A stretch of DNA of 7,747 nt from a bacterium (GCA_025453735.1 JALOPY010000254.1:1-7747), one strand, 5' to 3'; shown: positions 1 through 6,891, counted from the first letter of the stretch. Program-made: numbers and translations. The notes: a model not told the origin generated them from the sequence alone.

Positions 1-797
1 AGATGGCGCCGTTTCTGCTTGAAAAGCTCGATGATATTCTTCGACTGGTAGCTCGGTACAATGGATTCTGCCTCTGTGGCATATTGAATTTTCCAATCCG
101 TTTCCTTGTGAACCAGTTGCAGAAAAAGATCATCGTCGCCGGACACGCTGCCTGCGATTTTTTGAAATCCGTTGACCTGATCATAAACCGCACGTCGATA
201 CGCCAGGTTCCGTCCCGTGCAGGTGATAGCACTGCTATTCCCGATCGCTCCAGCAGCAACGATTCCGTTTGCCAGGCTGTCGAGCTGCAGTATCTTGCCC
301 AGCAACGAATTTAATGGATCGATCACCGGGGAGAATCCCACCACGATTCCGGTTTCAACATCAAAATTCCCGAGCAAGGCAGACACCCACCCTGGCGGTG
401 GCGCACAATCCGCATCGGTGAACAGCAAAATTTCGCCCCGGCTGTTTTGAATGCCCAGGTCCAATGCCGCTTTTTTGCCGGCATTATCATGTTCATTCAG
501 AAAAAAGTGAACGAACGAAAAATTTCTCGTATACTCAGCCAAAATTTCAGGCGTCTCATCTGATGAGCCATCATCGACAACAATAATCTCCAATAAATCT
601 GCCGGATAATTTTGCAGGATCAGAGCCTCCAGACATCGACGGGCACAATTCATTTCATTCTTCATGGCAACGATGATGGATACACTAAAATGCTTCTCAT
701 TTTTTCCTAGTTTTAGCCGATTGAAGCCCTGCCAGAGATAGAAAATGCACCAAGAATAAAATGTGAGTGAGCAAAATGCGATAATAACAAATATCAT
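1..797 (-). CDS. Membrane-anchored family 2 glycosyltransferase (C-terminus cut by window edge)
   Basis: I translated this gene from the minus strand; 265 residues are visible before the left edge. It should transfer a sugar from a nucleotide-sugar donor at the inner face of the membrane, as GT2 enzymes do. Seen: an N-terminal hydrophobic helix (residues about 1-24), a Rossmann-like opening SVSIIVAMKNE (38-48), the donor-binding VVDDGSSDE (73-81), the DxD metal motif in FTDADC (127-131), GDDD (220-223) containing the usual base region, and QKRRH (261-265), which fits the QxxRW signature with His for Trp. Relatives are usually about 370-400 residues and end in further membrane helices, which would lie outside the window. 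The ATG at 797-795 puts the membrane helix at the N-terminus as expected, but it has no clear Shine-Dalgarno sequence. The frame stays open upstream, with TTG codons at 854, 836 and 878, so the start is uncertain. Substrate cannot be told. Confidence 0.93.
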   Translation of the reverse strand, partial: MIFVIIAFCSLTFYSWCIFYLWQGFNRLKLGKNEKHFSVSIIVAMKNEMNCARRCLEALILQNYPADLLEIIVVDDGSSDETPEILAEYTRNFSFVHFFLNEHDNAGKKAALDLGIQNSRGEILLFTDADCAPPPGWVSALLGNFDVETGIVVGFSPVIDPLNSLLGKILQLDSLANGIVAAGAIGNSSAITCTGRNLAYRRAVYDQVNGFQKIAGSVSGDDDLFLQLVHKETDWKIQYATEAESIVPSYQSKNIIELFKQKRRH

Positions 798-899
798 AAT
801 TATAAAGCGAACATCAAAATCAAAAGCACCTTTCAAAAAAGATGAACTCAAAATATTAAAAAAATCTTTAATAAGCAAGGCGTTTTTGGAAAATATGGC

Positions 900-928
900 T
901 TGACATTTAATCGATCATTTTTTATTAT
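900..928 (+). promoter_or_regulatory. Sigma70-type promoter for the serine hydrolase unit
   Basis: A perfect -35 hexamer TTGACA (900-905) is followed by a 17-base spacer and a -10 hexamer TATTAT (923-928, 5 of 6 consensus). Transcription would start near 935, giving a leader of about 57 bases before the ATG at 992. The position in the divergent intergenic gap and the ideal spacing support it. It would drive both the hydrolase and the dehydrogenase behind it. Confidence 0.72.
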
Positions 929-991
929 GTATGCAAGCAAAAAGAACTATGAGATCCATAAAATGCTTAAAAATAAAAATGAGGCTGCTTT

Positions 992-2182
992 ATGAAGAGA
1001 TTTCTAAGTTTGTTGTTTTTAGGATTCTTGTTTTCAACTTTTTTCATCTCTCAACTTATGGCTCAATCATTACCCCTCGCCAAGCCCGAAGAAGTCGGCA
1101 TTTCATCCTCTCATCTCAACCAGGTGAAGACTACTATTCAGGAAGCTATCGATCACAAGGATTTCCCGGGTGCTACGATTCTCGTTGCTCGAAAGGGAAA
1201 AATTGTGCTTCGGGAAGCGTTTGGCGCCAGTCAGTGGATTCCGGAGAAACGAGCCATGAAAATCGATATGATGTTTGACCTGGCGTCCATCACCAAGCCA
1301 GTGGCGACTGCCACTTCAGTCATGATCCTGGTCGAGCAGGGAAAAATTCGATTGTGGGATAAGGTGAAAGATTTTGTTCCCGACTTTTCAACCTACACCG
1401 ATGAAGCCGGTAAGTCAGGCGAAGACGCTCGGATCTGGCATTTGCTGACGCACACTTCGGGATTGCCGCCCTACACCAACGCCAAGGAGGTGGAGCGCAA
1501 ATTTGGCAGTCCATGTCCCACAGATTCCCTGGTAAAACATATCGCGCAATTGAAAAAGACTGATCCGCCGGGAAAAGCGTTCCATTACAGTTGCCTGGGA
1601 TTCATCACATTAGCCCACATCATTCATCAAATTTCAGGGCAGTCGGTTGCTGAATTTTCAGCACAACACATTTTTAAACCTCTAAAAATGAACCACACAT
1701 TTTATAATCCACCCGAACAGTTCCGCTCGCTCTGCGTGCCAACAGAAGTAATTGATGGAAAGCCATTGATCGGCGTGGTGCATGATCCATTAGCCCGGCT
1801 GCAAAGTGGCATTTCAGGCAATGCCACTGTCGATGACCTGGCAATTTTCGCCCAGATGATGCTGAATAAAGGCGAATTCCAGGGTACTCGAATTTTAAGT
1901 CCATTGACAGTGGAGCGCATGACAGAAGTTCATCCCGCAGTCTCTTTTTCCGGACGAGGTTTGGGCTGGGATCTGGATTCGGATTATTCGACCAATGGCG
2001 GCGACATCTTCGGTCATAAATCTTTTGGACATACCGGCTATACCGGAACCTCCATCTGGATCGATCCGGAGACCGAAACGTTTGTGATCTTTTTGACCAA
2101 TCGAGCGCATCCGGATGATAAAGGCGCGATCATTTCATTGCGCAGTCGGGTGGCAAATATTGTCGCCAGTGCGATTCGATAA
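992..2182 (+). CDS. Secreted serine hydrolase, beta-lactamase / penicillin-binding protein class C family
   Basis: This is a 396-residue protein of the Beta-lactamase (PF00144) superfamily, which includes class C beta-lactamases, D-aminopeptidases and EstB-type esterases. Residues 1-24 form a signal peptide (Lys-Arg, long hydrophobic run, LMA before Gln25), so it acts outside the cytoplasm. Seen: the SxxK motif SITK (Ser99 nucleophile, Lys102), LLTHTSGLP (151-159), the Tyr motif YSC (199-201) and HTG (347-349) in place of KTG. In relatives the third position of the Tyr motif is commonly Asn or Asp, so Cys201 is slightly unusual. Length and motif order are complete. The start is supported by GAGG at 981-984, seven bases before the ATG, and by a strong promoter at 900-928. 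A dehydrogenase gene follows after 36 bases, suggesting cotranscription. True substrate is unknown: esterase or peptidase activity is as likely as beta-lactam hydrolysis. Confidence 0.93.
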   Translation: MKRFLSLLFLGFLFSTFFISQLMAQSLPLAKPEEVGISSSHLNQVKTTIQEAIDHKDFPGATILVARKGKIVLREAFGASQWIPEKRAMKIDMMFDLASITKPVATATSVMILVEQGKIRLWDKVKDFVPDFSTYTDEAGKSGEDARIWHLLTHTSGLPPYTNAKEVERKFGSPCPTDSLVKHIAQLKKTDPPGKAFHYSCLGFITLAHIIHQISGQSVAEFSAQHIFKPLKMNHTFYNPPEQFRSLCVPTEVIDGKPLIGVVHDPLARLQSGISGNATVDDLAIFAQMMLNKGEFQGTRILSPLTVERMTEVHPAVSFSGRGLGWDLDSDYSTNGGDIFGHKSFGHTGYTGTSIWIDPETETFVIFLTNRAHPDDKGAIISLRSRVANIVASAIR

Positions 2183-2218
2183 CGCTCGATTATTACATGG
2201 CTTTCAAGGATAAAGAAA

Positions 2219-3368
2219 ATGCAGTTCGAATTCGCCACCGCGACCAGGATTATCTTCGGACCAGGAACTCTTGCCGAAGCAGCGTCAGCCATCAAATCGC
2301 TGGGCACGCGCGCACTGATTGTTTGTGGAAGTGACCAGCATCGGGCTGCTCCGCTTGTTCAGTTGCTAACCAGGCAGGAAATTGAATTTGTGACATTACA
2401 AGTTTTTAGCGAGCCCAACATTTTTCTGGCTCGCAATGGCATCAGCCTAGCGCGACAGCAAAGCTGTGACGTCGTCATCGGCTTCGGCGGCGGCAGTGTG
2501 CTGGATACCGGAAAAGTGATCGCTGCAATGCTGACAAATTCCGGCGATCTGCTGGACTATCTTGAAGTGATTGGCAGGGGACGAAAAATCGAGCATCGGT
2601 CGGCTCCCTACATCGCCATTCCGACCACTGCGGGGACTGGTGCAGAAGTCACACAGAACGCGGTGTTGTCGTCTCCCGAGCATCGGGTCAAAGTCAGCAT
2701 GCGAAGCCCACTGATGTTGCCGACGCTGGCAATTGTCGATCCTGAATTGACCTACTCAGCGCCGCCAGGCGTCACTGCCAGCACTGGATTGGATGCCCTG
2801 ACGCAACTGATGGAGGCTTTCGTATAAATCCAATCCGTTGACTGACGGTTTCTGTCGTGAAGGGATCACAAGGGCGGCTCAGTCTTTGAGAAAAGCTTAT
2901 GAGAACGTAAATGATCGACAGGCGAAAGAAGATATGTCTATTGCAAGTTTATTCAGCGGACTGGCGCTGGCAAATTCAGGACTGGGAGCGGTTCATGGTC
3001 TTGCCGGTCCGATCGGTGGAATGTTCCATGCGCCGCACGGCGTAATCTGTGCCCGATTATTGCCATTCGTCTTGGAAGCGAACATCCGAACGTTGCAGTC
3101 GCAACATCCGGAATCACCAGTCTTAATTCGCTATCAAGAAATTGCTAAAATTGTAACCGGAAATTATTCAGCACAAGTCGATGATGGTTTGGAGTGGATA
3201 CAAAGACTTTGCAGGACTTTAATAGTACCTGGATTGTCGAATTTTGGTTTGACGCCACACGATTTCTCAGCAGTCGTTAAAAAATCCCAGCAGGCAAGCA
3301 GCATGAAAGGCAATCCGGTAAGGCTATCGAATGAAGCTCTGACTGAAATATTAAAGGCATCGCTATAA
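2219..3368 (+). pseudogene. Iron-containing alcohol dehydrogenase, interrupted by a frameshift
   Basis: The two halves together make one group III (iron-type) NAD(P)-dependent alcohol dehydrogenase of about 383 residues, the normal family length. The first half (2219-2827, 202 residues) carries the dinucleotide loop GFGGGS (88-93), PTTAGTGAEVT (135-145) and DP (174-175), and ends in GLDALTQLMEAFV. The second half continues in the next frame from about 2823 with YKSNPLTD and contains GAVHGLAGPIGG and APHG. Its two His metal ligands are encoded at 2994-2996 and 3036-3038. Metal ligand Asp192 is present, but the second usual ligand (His in DALTH) is Gln196, and the His four residues after the first His ligand is Gly. 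I recall a subfamily with both substitutions, so these need not mean loss of function. The TAA at 2825-2827 ends the first frame in the middle of the domain. AAGGA (2206-2210) lies eight bases before the ATG. It may be a real mutation or a sequencing error. Confidence 0.88.
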
Positions 3369-3402
3369 AAAAAACCTCCGAAAAACGATTTTCTAACGGA
3401 GG
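3367..3402 (-). terminator. Intrinsic terminator of the tmRNA transcript
   Basis: Read on the minus strand, CCTCCG (3402-3397) pairs with CGGAGG (3380-3375), and an inner AT-rich stem can form inside the 16-base loop. The hairpin is followed at once by eight T residues (3374-3367). The T-tract is on the minus strand only, so the terminator points away from ssrA (3528-3890), about 125 bases downstream of the mature tmRNA 3' end. It also abuts the TAA of the convergent dehydrogenase. On the plus strand the hairpin has only scattered T residues after it and would be weak. Confidence 0.75.
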
Positions 3403-3444
3403 CTGTGTGTCAGAGCGAAAAGCAAATTAAAAGTCTAACGATTT

Positions 3445-3502
3445 AATTCCTCATAAAAGCCTTAAGGCTTAATTCCCCATAAAAGCCTTACGGCTTAATT
3501 CC
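3445..3502. repeat. Two tandem 26-base repeats, each with a short palindrome, plus a 6-base partial third
   Basis: Unit 1 spans 3445-3470 and unit 2 spans 3471-3496. They differ at only two positions, and the opening AATTCC recurs at 3497-3502. Each unit ends in a palindrome: AAGCCTTAAGGCTT (3457-3470, perfect) and AAGCCTTACGGCTT (3483-3496, arms perfect, change confined to the loop). Read on the minus strand, each is AAGCC-4 bases-GGCTTTTAT, a small hairpin followed by a short T-run, and both sit in the 3' trailer of the tmRNA transcript. They may act as weak accessory terminators or processing sites, or be copies of a dispersed repeat. Confidence 0.7.
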
Positions 3503-3527
3503 AATAATAATTCCGAAATCGAGATAG

Positions 3528-3890
3528 TGGAGACGGCGGGAGTCGAACCCGCGTCCGAGAGTCCGGTTTTACAGATCTCTACATACTTAGTCTGTTGCTC
3601 GTGTGAGCTTTCCGAAGCGCAGCAGACAAAGCTTCTGGAAAGCCAGCCCGATTAATTTTCGCCCCTGTCCCTCAGGCGAGAACAGGAACTATCCCATCAT
3701 AATCGACGCGTCTGGCTGAGCCTGATGGGCAGGACCCAATCAGCGCGGGTTGCCTAATTAATTAGGCAGCCATTGCATACGCATAATTGTCTGCGTTTAT
3801 ATTTTTTTCCAGGCTTTTTAACGAGATTCCAGGAAACTCGGTATGCAATCTGTAACCCCTCGACACCCGTCGAAGCCCATTTTCGTCCCC
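3528..3890 (-). ncRNA. ssrA: Transfer-messenger RNA (tmRNA), one-piece
   Basis: This 363-base RNA rescues ribosomes stalled on broken messages, together with SmpB, and tags the unfinished protein for proteolysis. The 5' end GGGGACG (3890-3884) pairs with CGTCTCC (3535-3529) to form the acceptor stem with one G-U pair. The 5' part then continues with the conserved GGGCTTCGACGGG, and the 3' part has the T-arm GCGGG-TTCGACT-CCCGC (3552-3536). The discriminator is A at 3528. The next bases are CTA, so the CCA tail is not encoded and must be added after processing. The tag reading frame lies at 3794-3762. The order of a single 5'-to-3' molecule shows it is not the permuted two-piece form. An AT-rich stretch upstream (about 3955-3940) may contain the promoter, but I could not settle on hexamers. 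A terminator follows at 3402-3367. Confidence 0.97.
3762..3794 (-). other. tmRNA tag-peptide reading frame (ADNYAYAMAA, stop TAA)
   Basis: The resume codon is GCA (3794-3792), preceded by TAAAC, which matches the upstream UA-containing signal that sets the resume site in other tmRNAs. Ten sense codons give ADNYAYAMAA, followed by TAA (3764-3762). The final AMAA resembles the usual ALAA/AMAA degron read by ClpXP-type proteases. As I remember it, the tag of Chlorobaculum tepidum is very similar, which is one hint at the lineage. Confidence 0.88.
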
Positions 3891-3986
3891 ATAAATCCAA
3901 ATAGTTAGACGAATCTAAAATCTAAGAGTTGCGCCTTAATATAATATTTTTTTTCGAAACATTCAAGGAAAATTTTTGGAAACGAC

Positions 3987-4020
3987 CCTTGCGAAGGCTT
4001 TAAACCTTCGCAAGGTTTTT
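3987..4020 (+). terminator. Strong intrinsic-terminator hairpin, plus-strand polarity, no obvious cognate gene
   Basis: An 11-bp perfect stem, CCTTGCGAAGG (3987-3997) and CCTTCGCAAGG (4005-4015), has a 7-base loop and is followed by five T residues (4016-4020) on the plus strand. It lies between ssrA and the TM-macro gene, both transcribed on the minus strand. On that strand the stem is not followed by a T-run, so it is an imperfect terminator for the macro gene even though it is correctly placed just after its stop codon. The polarity suggests it stops plus-strand transcription coming from the ssrA side. Confidence 0.6.
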
Positions 4021-4046
4021 CAAATTAACCCTGTCGTGTTACCTGC

Positions 4047-4910
4047 TCAAAAATTTGTGGTATCGATCAATTTCTTGATCTTCATCATCTCCCTGGGATG
4101 ATAATCTTTTTCATAAATCATAATTATAAGTTTTTGAGAGACGGTCTGCTCTTTATTCGCCATGATGAAGGACGTCAATATGAGCTGAATCAGCGAGACT
4201 CGATTGGCCGGAGCCAACCCAAAGCCAGCGCCCCATACCGGAATCGCGATCGAATGCAACGCCCTATTGCGACGCACCGCATCCCAGAGCTTGCATAAGC
4301 TTTCCCAGATCGATTTTCGAGAAATGTTTGTAACTTTATCGGGCTTCATTTCTGAAAATACCGATAAAAATGCTTTGCGATTATTGAAAGGCACCACTGC
4401 GACGGTGCCGATAGGATAGCGGAGATGTTTGCCAAAGGCTTTTGTCTTATCCATCGTCCCTTTGATATTTTGCTCCTTTAGCGACGCCTCGATCTCTTTA
4501 TCGAGAAAGGCGTGGTTGCCGTCATAAAATCGTTTGATAAATTGCGCTTTGAGACAGTGCTCGCTGATGATCGAAGGATATTCCGAATCAAAATAGTCGC
4601 TGGTGCCAAAGGCAATATCCGATGACTCGCTAAAAATATCGCCCAATTTGACCTCAATTTTTAGATTTGATGAGGAAGACTCTTTAATATAAGCGATTGG
4701 CGGAAACGACAGGGCAATTGCCCACACGGCTGAAATTAGTATCGCCAGGTAAAAAAATGAGCTATTTCTCACGATGAAATTGGGAAAGAAAAAAGCAGAA
4801 AATTCTAGAATTAACCACAGAATGCCAAGCGCCAAAAAGAATTTTTGGAAAACAATTATCAGATTATCCTTTGAGAAAAAGTACCTGGTTCGTTTAAGAA
4901 ATAGACGCAT
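4047..4910 (-). CDS. Two-TM macro-domain protein, ThsA-like (TM-macro Thoeris effector family)
   Basis: From the ATG at 4910 the protein has 287 residues. Two hydrophobic helices (about 18-42 and 51-73) anchor it in the membrane. A linker then leads to a soluble domain (about 83-267) that resembles the ThsA macro domain (DUF6430-like). Seen: VKLGDIF (87-93), DIAFGTSDYFD (98-108), AQFIKRFYDGN, YPIGTVAVVP (165-174) and the glycine loop VWGAGFGLA (225-233). In TM-macro Thoeris systems a TIR enzyme makes a histidine-ADP-ribose signal upon phage infection; the macro domain binds it and the membrane part damages the host membrane. No TIR gene is next to it here, so a defence role is inferred from similarity alone. 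The gene has its own promoter (5054-5026). An in-frame TTG at 4925 would add five residues. Its nearest AGGA is one base away, too close, and is 16 bases from the ATG, so the start is uncertain. Confidence 0.8.
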   Translation of the reverse strand: MRLFLKRTRYFFSKDNLIIVFQKFFLALGILWLILEFSAFFFPNFIVRNSSFFYLAILISAVWAIALSFPPIAYIKESSSSNLKIEVKLGDIFSESSDIAFGTSDYFDSEYPSIISEHCLKAQFIKRFYDGNHAFLDKEIEASLKEQNIKGTMDKTKAFGKHLRYPIGTVAVVPFNNRKAFLSVFSEMKPDKVTNISRKSIWESLCKLWDAVRRNRALHSIAIPVWGAGFGLAPANRVSLIQLILTSFIMANKEQTVSQKLIIMIYEKDYHPREMMKIKKLIDTTNF

Positions 4911-4926
4911 AATATTTTGATTCAAA

Positions 4927-4932
4927 TCCTTT
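4927..4932 (-). promoter_or_regulatory. Oddly placed Shine-Dalgarno sequence of the TM-macro gene
   Basis: Minus-strand AAAGGA (4932-4927) is the only good ribosome-binding sequence near the start. It leaves one base before a TTG codon (4925-4923) and 16 bases before the first ATG (4910-4908). Neither spacing is ideal, so initiation may be weak. I chose the ATG. Confidence 0.4.
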
Positions 4933-5025
4933 CTAATAAATTGATGGATAAAAATGCCATTTTTTCTTGAAAAATAATCTTCATTGGAATTAACTGAAAT
5001 GCCAGTTTGTTAACTAATTTTAACC

Positions 5026-5054
5026 AATTTACAATATTTCACAAGAATTGTCAA
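5026..5054 (-). promoter_or_regulatory. Sigma70-type promoter for the TM-macro gene
   Basis: On the minus strand a perfect TTGACA (5054-5049) is followed by a 17-base spacer and TAAATT (5031-5026, 4 of 6 consensus). Transcription would start near 5019, leaving a leader of about 108 bases. It begins only 19 bases past the stop codon of the upstream toroid gene. The macro gene can therefore be expressed independently of that gene. Confidence 0.6.
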
Positions 5055-5072
5055 TAGAAAATTTCGTTTTTA

Positions 5073-6881
5073 TTAAAACAGGCGAACGAATTCGACAGAA
5101 TTATTGTTGAAATCCAGAATCACTTTCTCTTGTTGGTATTGAATCTCAATAACCTTGCTTCCCTTTTTAGAATTGACGAAAGGGCCATCGAACAATTTCC
5201 AATCATCAAAAATCATTTTTCCCCCATTCACTGCTCGCTTATCAGGATGCGTGAAATCCAGGCGATCACCACGGGAATTGGTGTAGCTGACACTTAAACT
5301 TTTCAGATTGACAAAGAGCTGGTTTTCTCGAATTTGATCCTGGAAAGCTTTGAAGGAAGAAAATTCGGATTGCTGCGCCACTTCCAGAATGACGCCAGTT
5401 CTGCGATCGTTCAATGTCATGCGAAAGTGATCCTTTTCTTCGATCCATTTTTTTCCTGTTAAAGTAAATACGCCAAAATAAATGGAATCCGCCCAGCAAA
5501 ATATCCACCCCGAAGGATCATCGATTCGTTCATCAATTATTTTGGAAAAGAATCCGTTCACATGTCCATTTCGTTCATGTTTCGGAATGTCGTAAAGCGC
5601 AATGAGGGTGTTCTCGTGCTGCAATAATTCTTCATAAGGCGAGCCTTCGATCCATTTGTTCGGGTCTTTGTAATACGGTCGCTGACGGGTGATATTGGCG
5701 ACGATTTTCTTTGGATCATCATCAAAATATTTCAACAGTTGCTCAGCAGAATACGATGGGTTGATGAAAAAGCAGGTCGAGCCATCTCGCTCCGAAACCC
5801 AGGTCACGTCCCAGCGATGATTTTCCACCGCGGTGAGATCGCCGTATGATGATCCCAGCGCATAATCTTTGGTCACATAATCATATTTCCAGATGGGAAG
5901 ATCAGAGGTATTAATTCCAAATCCCCGTCGCGGCGATTTCGTTTCCCGATGAACATACGGAGATGAGCGATCGGTGGCAATATTTCCGATAATCGCTAAG
6001 GGATGAAAGCCCTGCACCGCTGCCAGTCCCACATAATAGGTTTCCTCCAGCTCAGGATGAAACCGGGAATCGCCGAAAAACAAGTAGCCGAACGGAATTG
6101 CCACACCACAGTTGAGAATGGTATGAGTCACTTGATTATATTTCTCCCGGCTGTGCGCGCCGATCCAGTTTCCTTTGAGATATTCGGGCGCCCAGTCCGC
6201 CAATAATAATTGCATCATCATCCAGGCTTTTCGCTTCATCATCGGATCGTGAGAGAAATCGTACAGCGTGGTCATACATAGATAGTAGAGCGAATGATAA
6301 TTGACCGAGTCGAATTCCATCTGCCCGACCGTGACGGTGCGATCGATCCAGTCTAAGATCCAATTTTTCGCTTCCTGCATTCCCTCAGTCGGTGTGCTGC
6401 CATCCGAAAAATTGGGGCCATCCTTCCAGGTTTGACCAAACAGATAGCGAGCAGTGCGATACTGAAGTTTATGGTTTTCTGTGAAACCTTTGTCCGCTCC
6501 AAAATTTAGCGCCAATTGCAGTTTTGCCTTTTCGATCATCTTCGGCGGAAGCCAATCTCCAATTCGAAGCACTGCATCCATGATCGAATAGACATTGAAT
6601 GATCCCCAGTCATTCGTATCGTTGACCGCATCCCATAAATAGTGCAACCCCGCTTCCCGATCAATTCCGGTAAATATTTTCACGACGCCAAGATAAACTC
6701 GACGTCTCGGGTCATCACCTTGTTTCCAGGTTTGTCCCGCCAGTGCCGATAGGACAACCTGTCGCCGACCCTCATATTGATTGTAGTAATCCCAATTTGT
6801 GGCATATTTAGGCTGGGAGTTCAAATATATTGGTGCCAGTATCGAAGCAAGCAGCGCGACGAGCAGTAGTTTTTTTACCAT
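5073..6881 (-). CDS. Exported protein of unknown function, possible alpha/alpha-toroid polysaccharide lyase-like enzyme
   Basis: I do not recognise a named family. From the ATG at 6881 the product is 602 residues, with an N-terminal signal peptide or anchor (MVKK, then hydrophobic to about residue 20) and no lipobox cysteine. Residues about 25-300 are helix-rich and aromatic, with FTENHKLQY (133-141), VNYHSLYYL (193-201) and GAHSRE (241-246). The C-terminal third looks beta-rich (WDVTWVSERDG, GWIFCWADSIYFGVFTL and similar). A helical toroid followed by beta-sandwich domains is the layout of heparinase- and alginate-lyase-type enzymes, where Asn, His, Tyr and Arg in such motifs do catalysis; Asn136, His137, Tyr195, His196, His243 and Arg245 are candidates. 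This is inference from layout, not a family match. A strong GGAGAG six bases upstream fixes the start. The next gene downstream (TM-macro) has its own promoter. Confidence 0.85.
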   Translation of the reverse strand: MVKKLLLVALLASILAPIYLNSQPKYATNWDYYNQYEGRRQVVLSALAGQTWKQGDDPRRRVYLGVVKIFTGIDREAGLHYLWDAVNDTNDWGSFNVYSIMDAVLRIGDWLPPKMIEKAKLQLALNFGADKGFTENHKLQYRTARYLFGQTWKDGPNFSDGSTPTEGMQEAKNWILDWIDRTVTVGQMEFDSVNYHSLYYLCMTTLYDFSHDPMMKRKAWMMMQLLLADWAPEYLKGNWIGAHSREKYNQVTHTILNCGVAIPFGYLFFGDSRFHPELEETYYVGLAAVQGFHPLAIIGNIATDRSSPYVHRETKSPRRGFGINTSDLPIWKYDYVTKDYALGSSYGDLTAVENHRWDVTWVSERDGSTCFFINPSYSAEQLLKYFDDDPKKIVANITRQRPYYKDPNKWIEGSPYEELLQHENTLIALYDIPKHERNGHVNGFFSKIIDERIDDPSGWIFCWADSIYFGVFTLTGKKWIEEKDHFRMTLNDRRTGVILEVAQQSEFSSFKAFQDQIRENQLFVNLKSLSVSYTNSRGDRLDFTHPDKRAVNGGKMIFDDWKLFDGPFVNSKKGSKVIEIQYQQEKVILDFNNNSVEFVRLF

Positions 6882-6885
6882 AAAA

Positions 6886-6891
6886 CTCTCC
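6886..6891 (-). promoter_or_regulatory. Shine-Dalgarno sequence that decides the start of the 5073-6881 gene
   Basis: Minus-strand GGAGAG (6891-6886) lies four to six bases before the ATG at 6881-6879. An in-frame TTG at 6893-6891 overlaps this ribosome-binding site and would add four residues ahead of MVKKLLL. The ATG is clearly preferred, because it leaves the Shine-Dalgarno sequence free and places the Lys-Lys of the signal peptide at the N-terminus. Confidence 0.75.

Noticed and set aside
2811..2835. Programmed ribosomal frameshift in the alcohol dehydrogenase
   Set aside because: There is no slippery heptamer or run of identical bases around 2820-2828 and no evident stimulatory hairpin after it, and iron-type dehydrogenases are not known to use frameshifting. 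Mutation or sequencing error is simpler.
2838..3368. Separate gene starting at TTG 2838
   Set aside because: The protein begins inside the conserved NPLTD segment and family similarity extends upstream in the same frame. It is the second half of the dehydrogenase, not an independent gene.
3445..3502. CRISPR array
   Set aside because: The repeats are directly tandem with no spacers, and there are only two units.
3528..3890. tRNA gene or integrated-element attachment site at the ssrA 3' end
   Set aside because: The TTCGA T-arm is part of the tmRNA. I found no direct repeat of the ssrA 3' end and no integrase in the window, so an att site cannot be supported.
4098..4419. Plus-strand open frames opposite the TM-macro gene
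   Set aside because: They lie antisense to a well-supported macro-domain coding sequence, have no ribosome-binding site and show no domain features.
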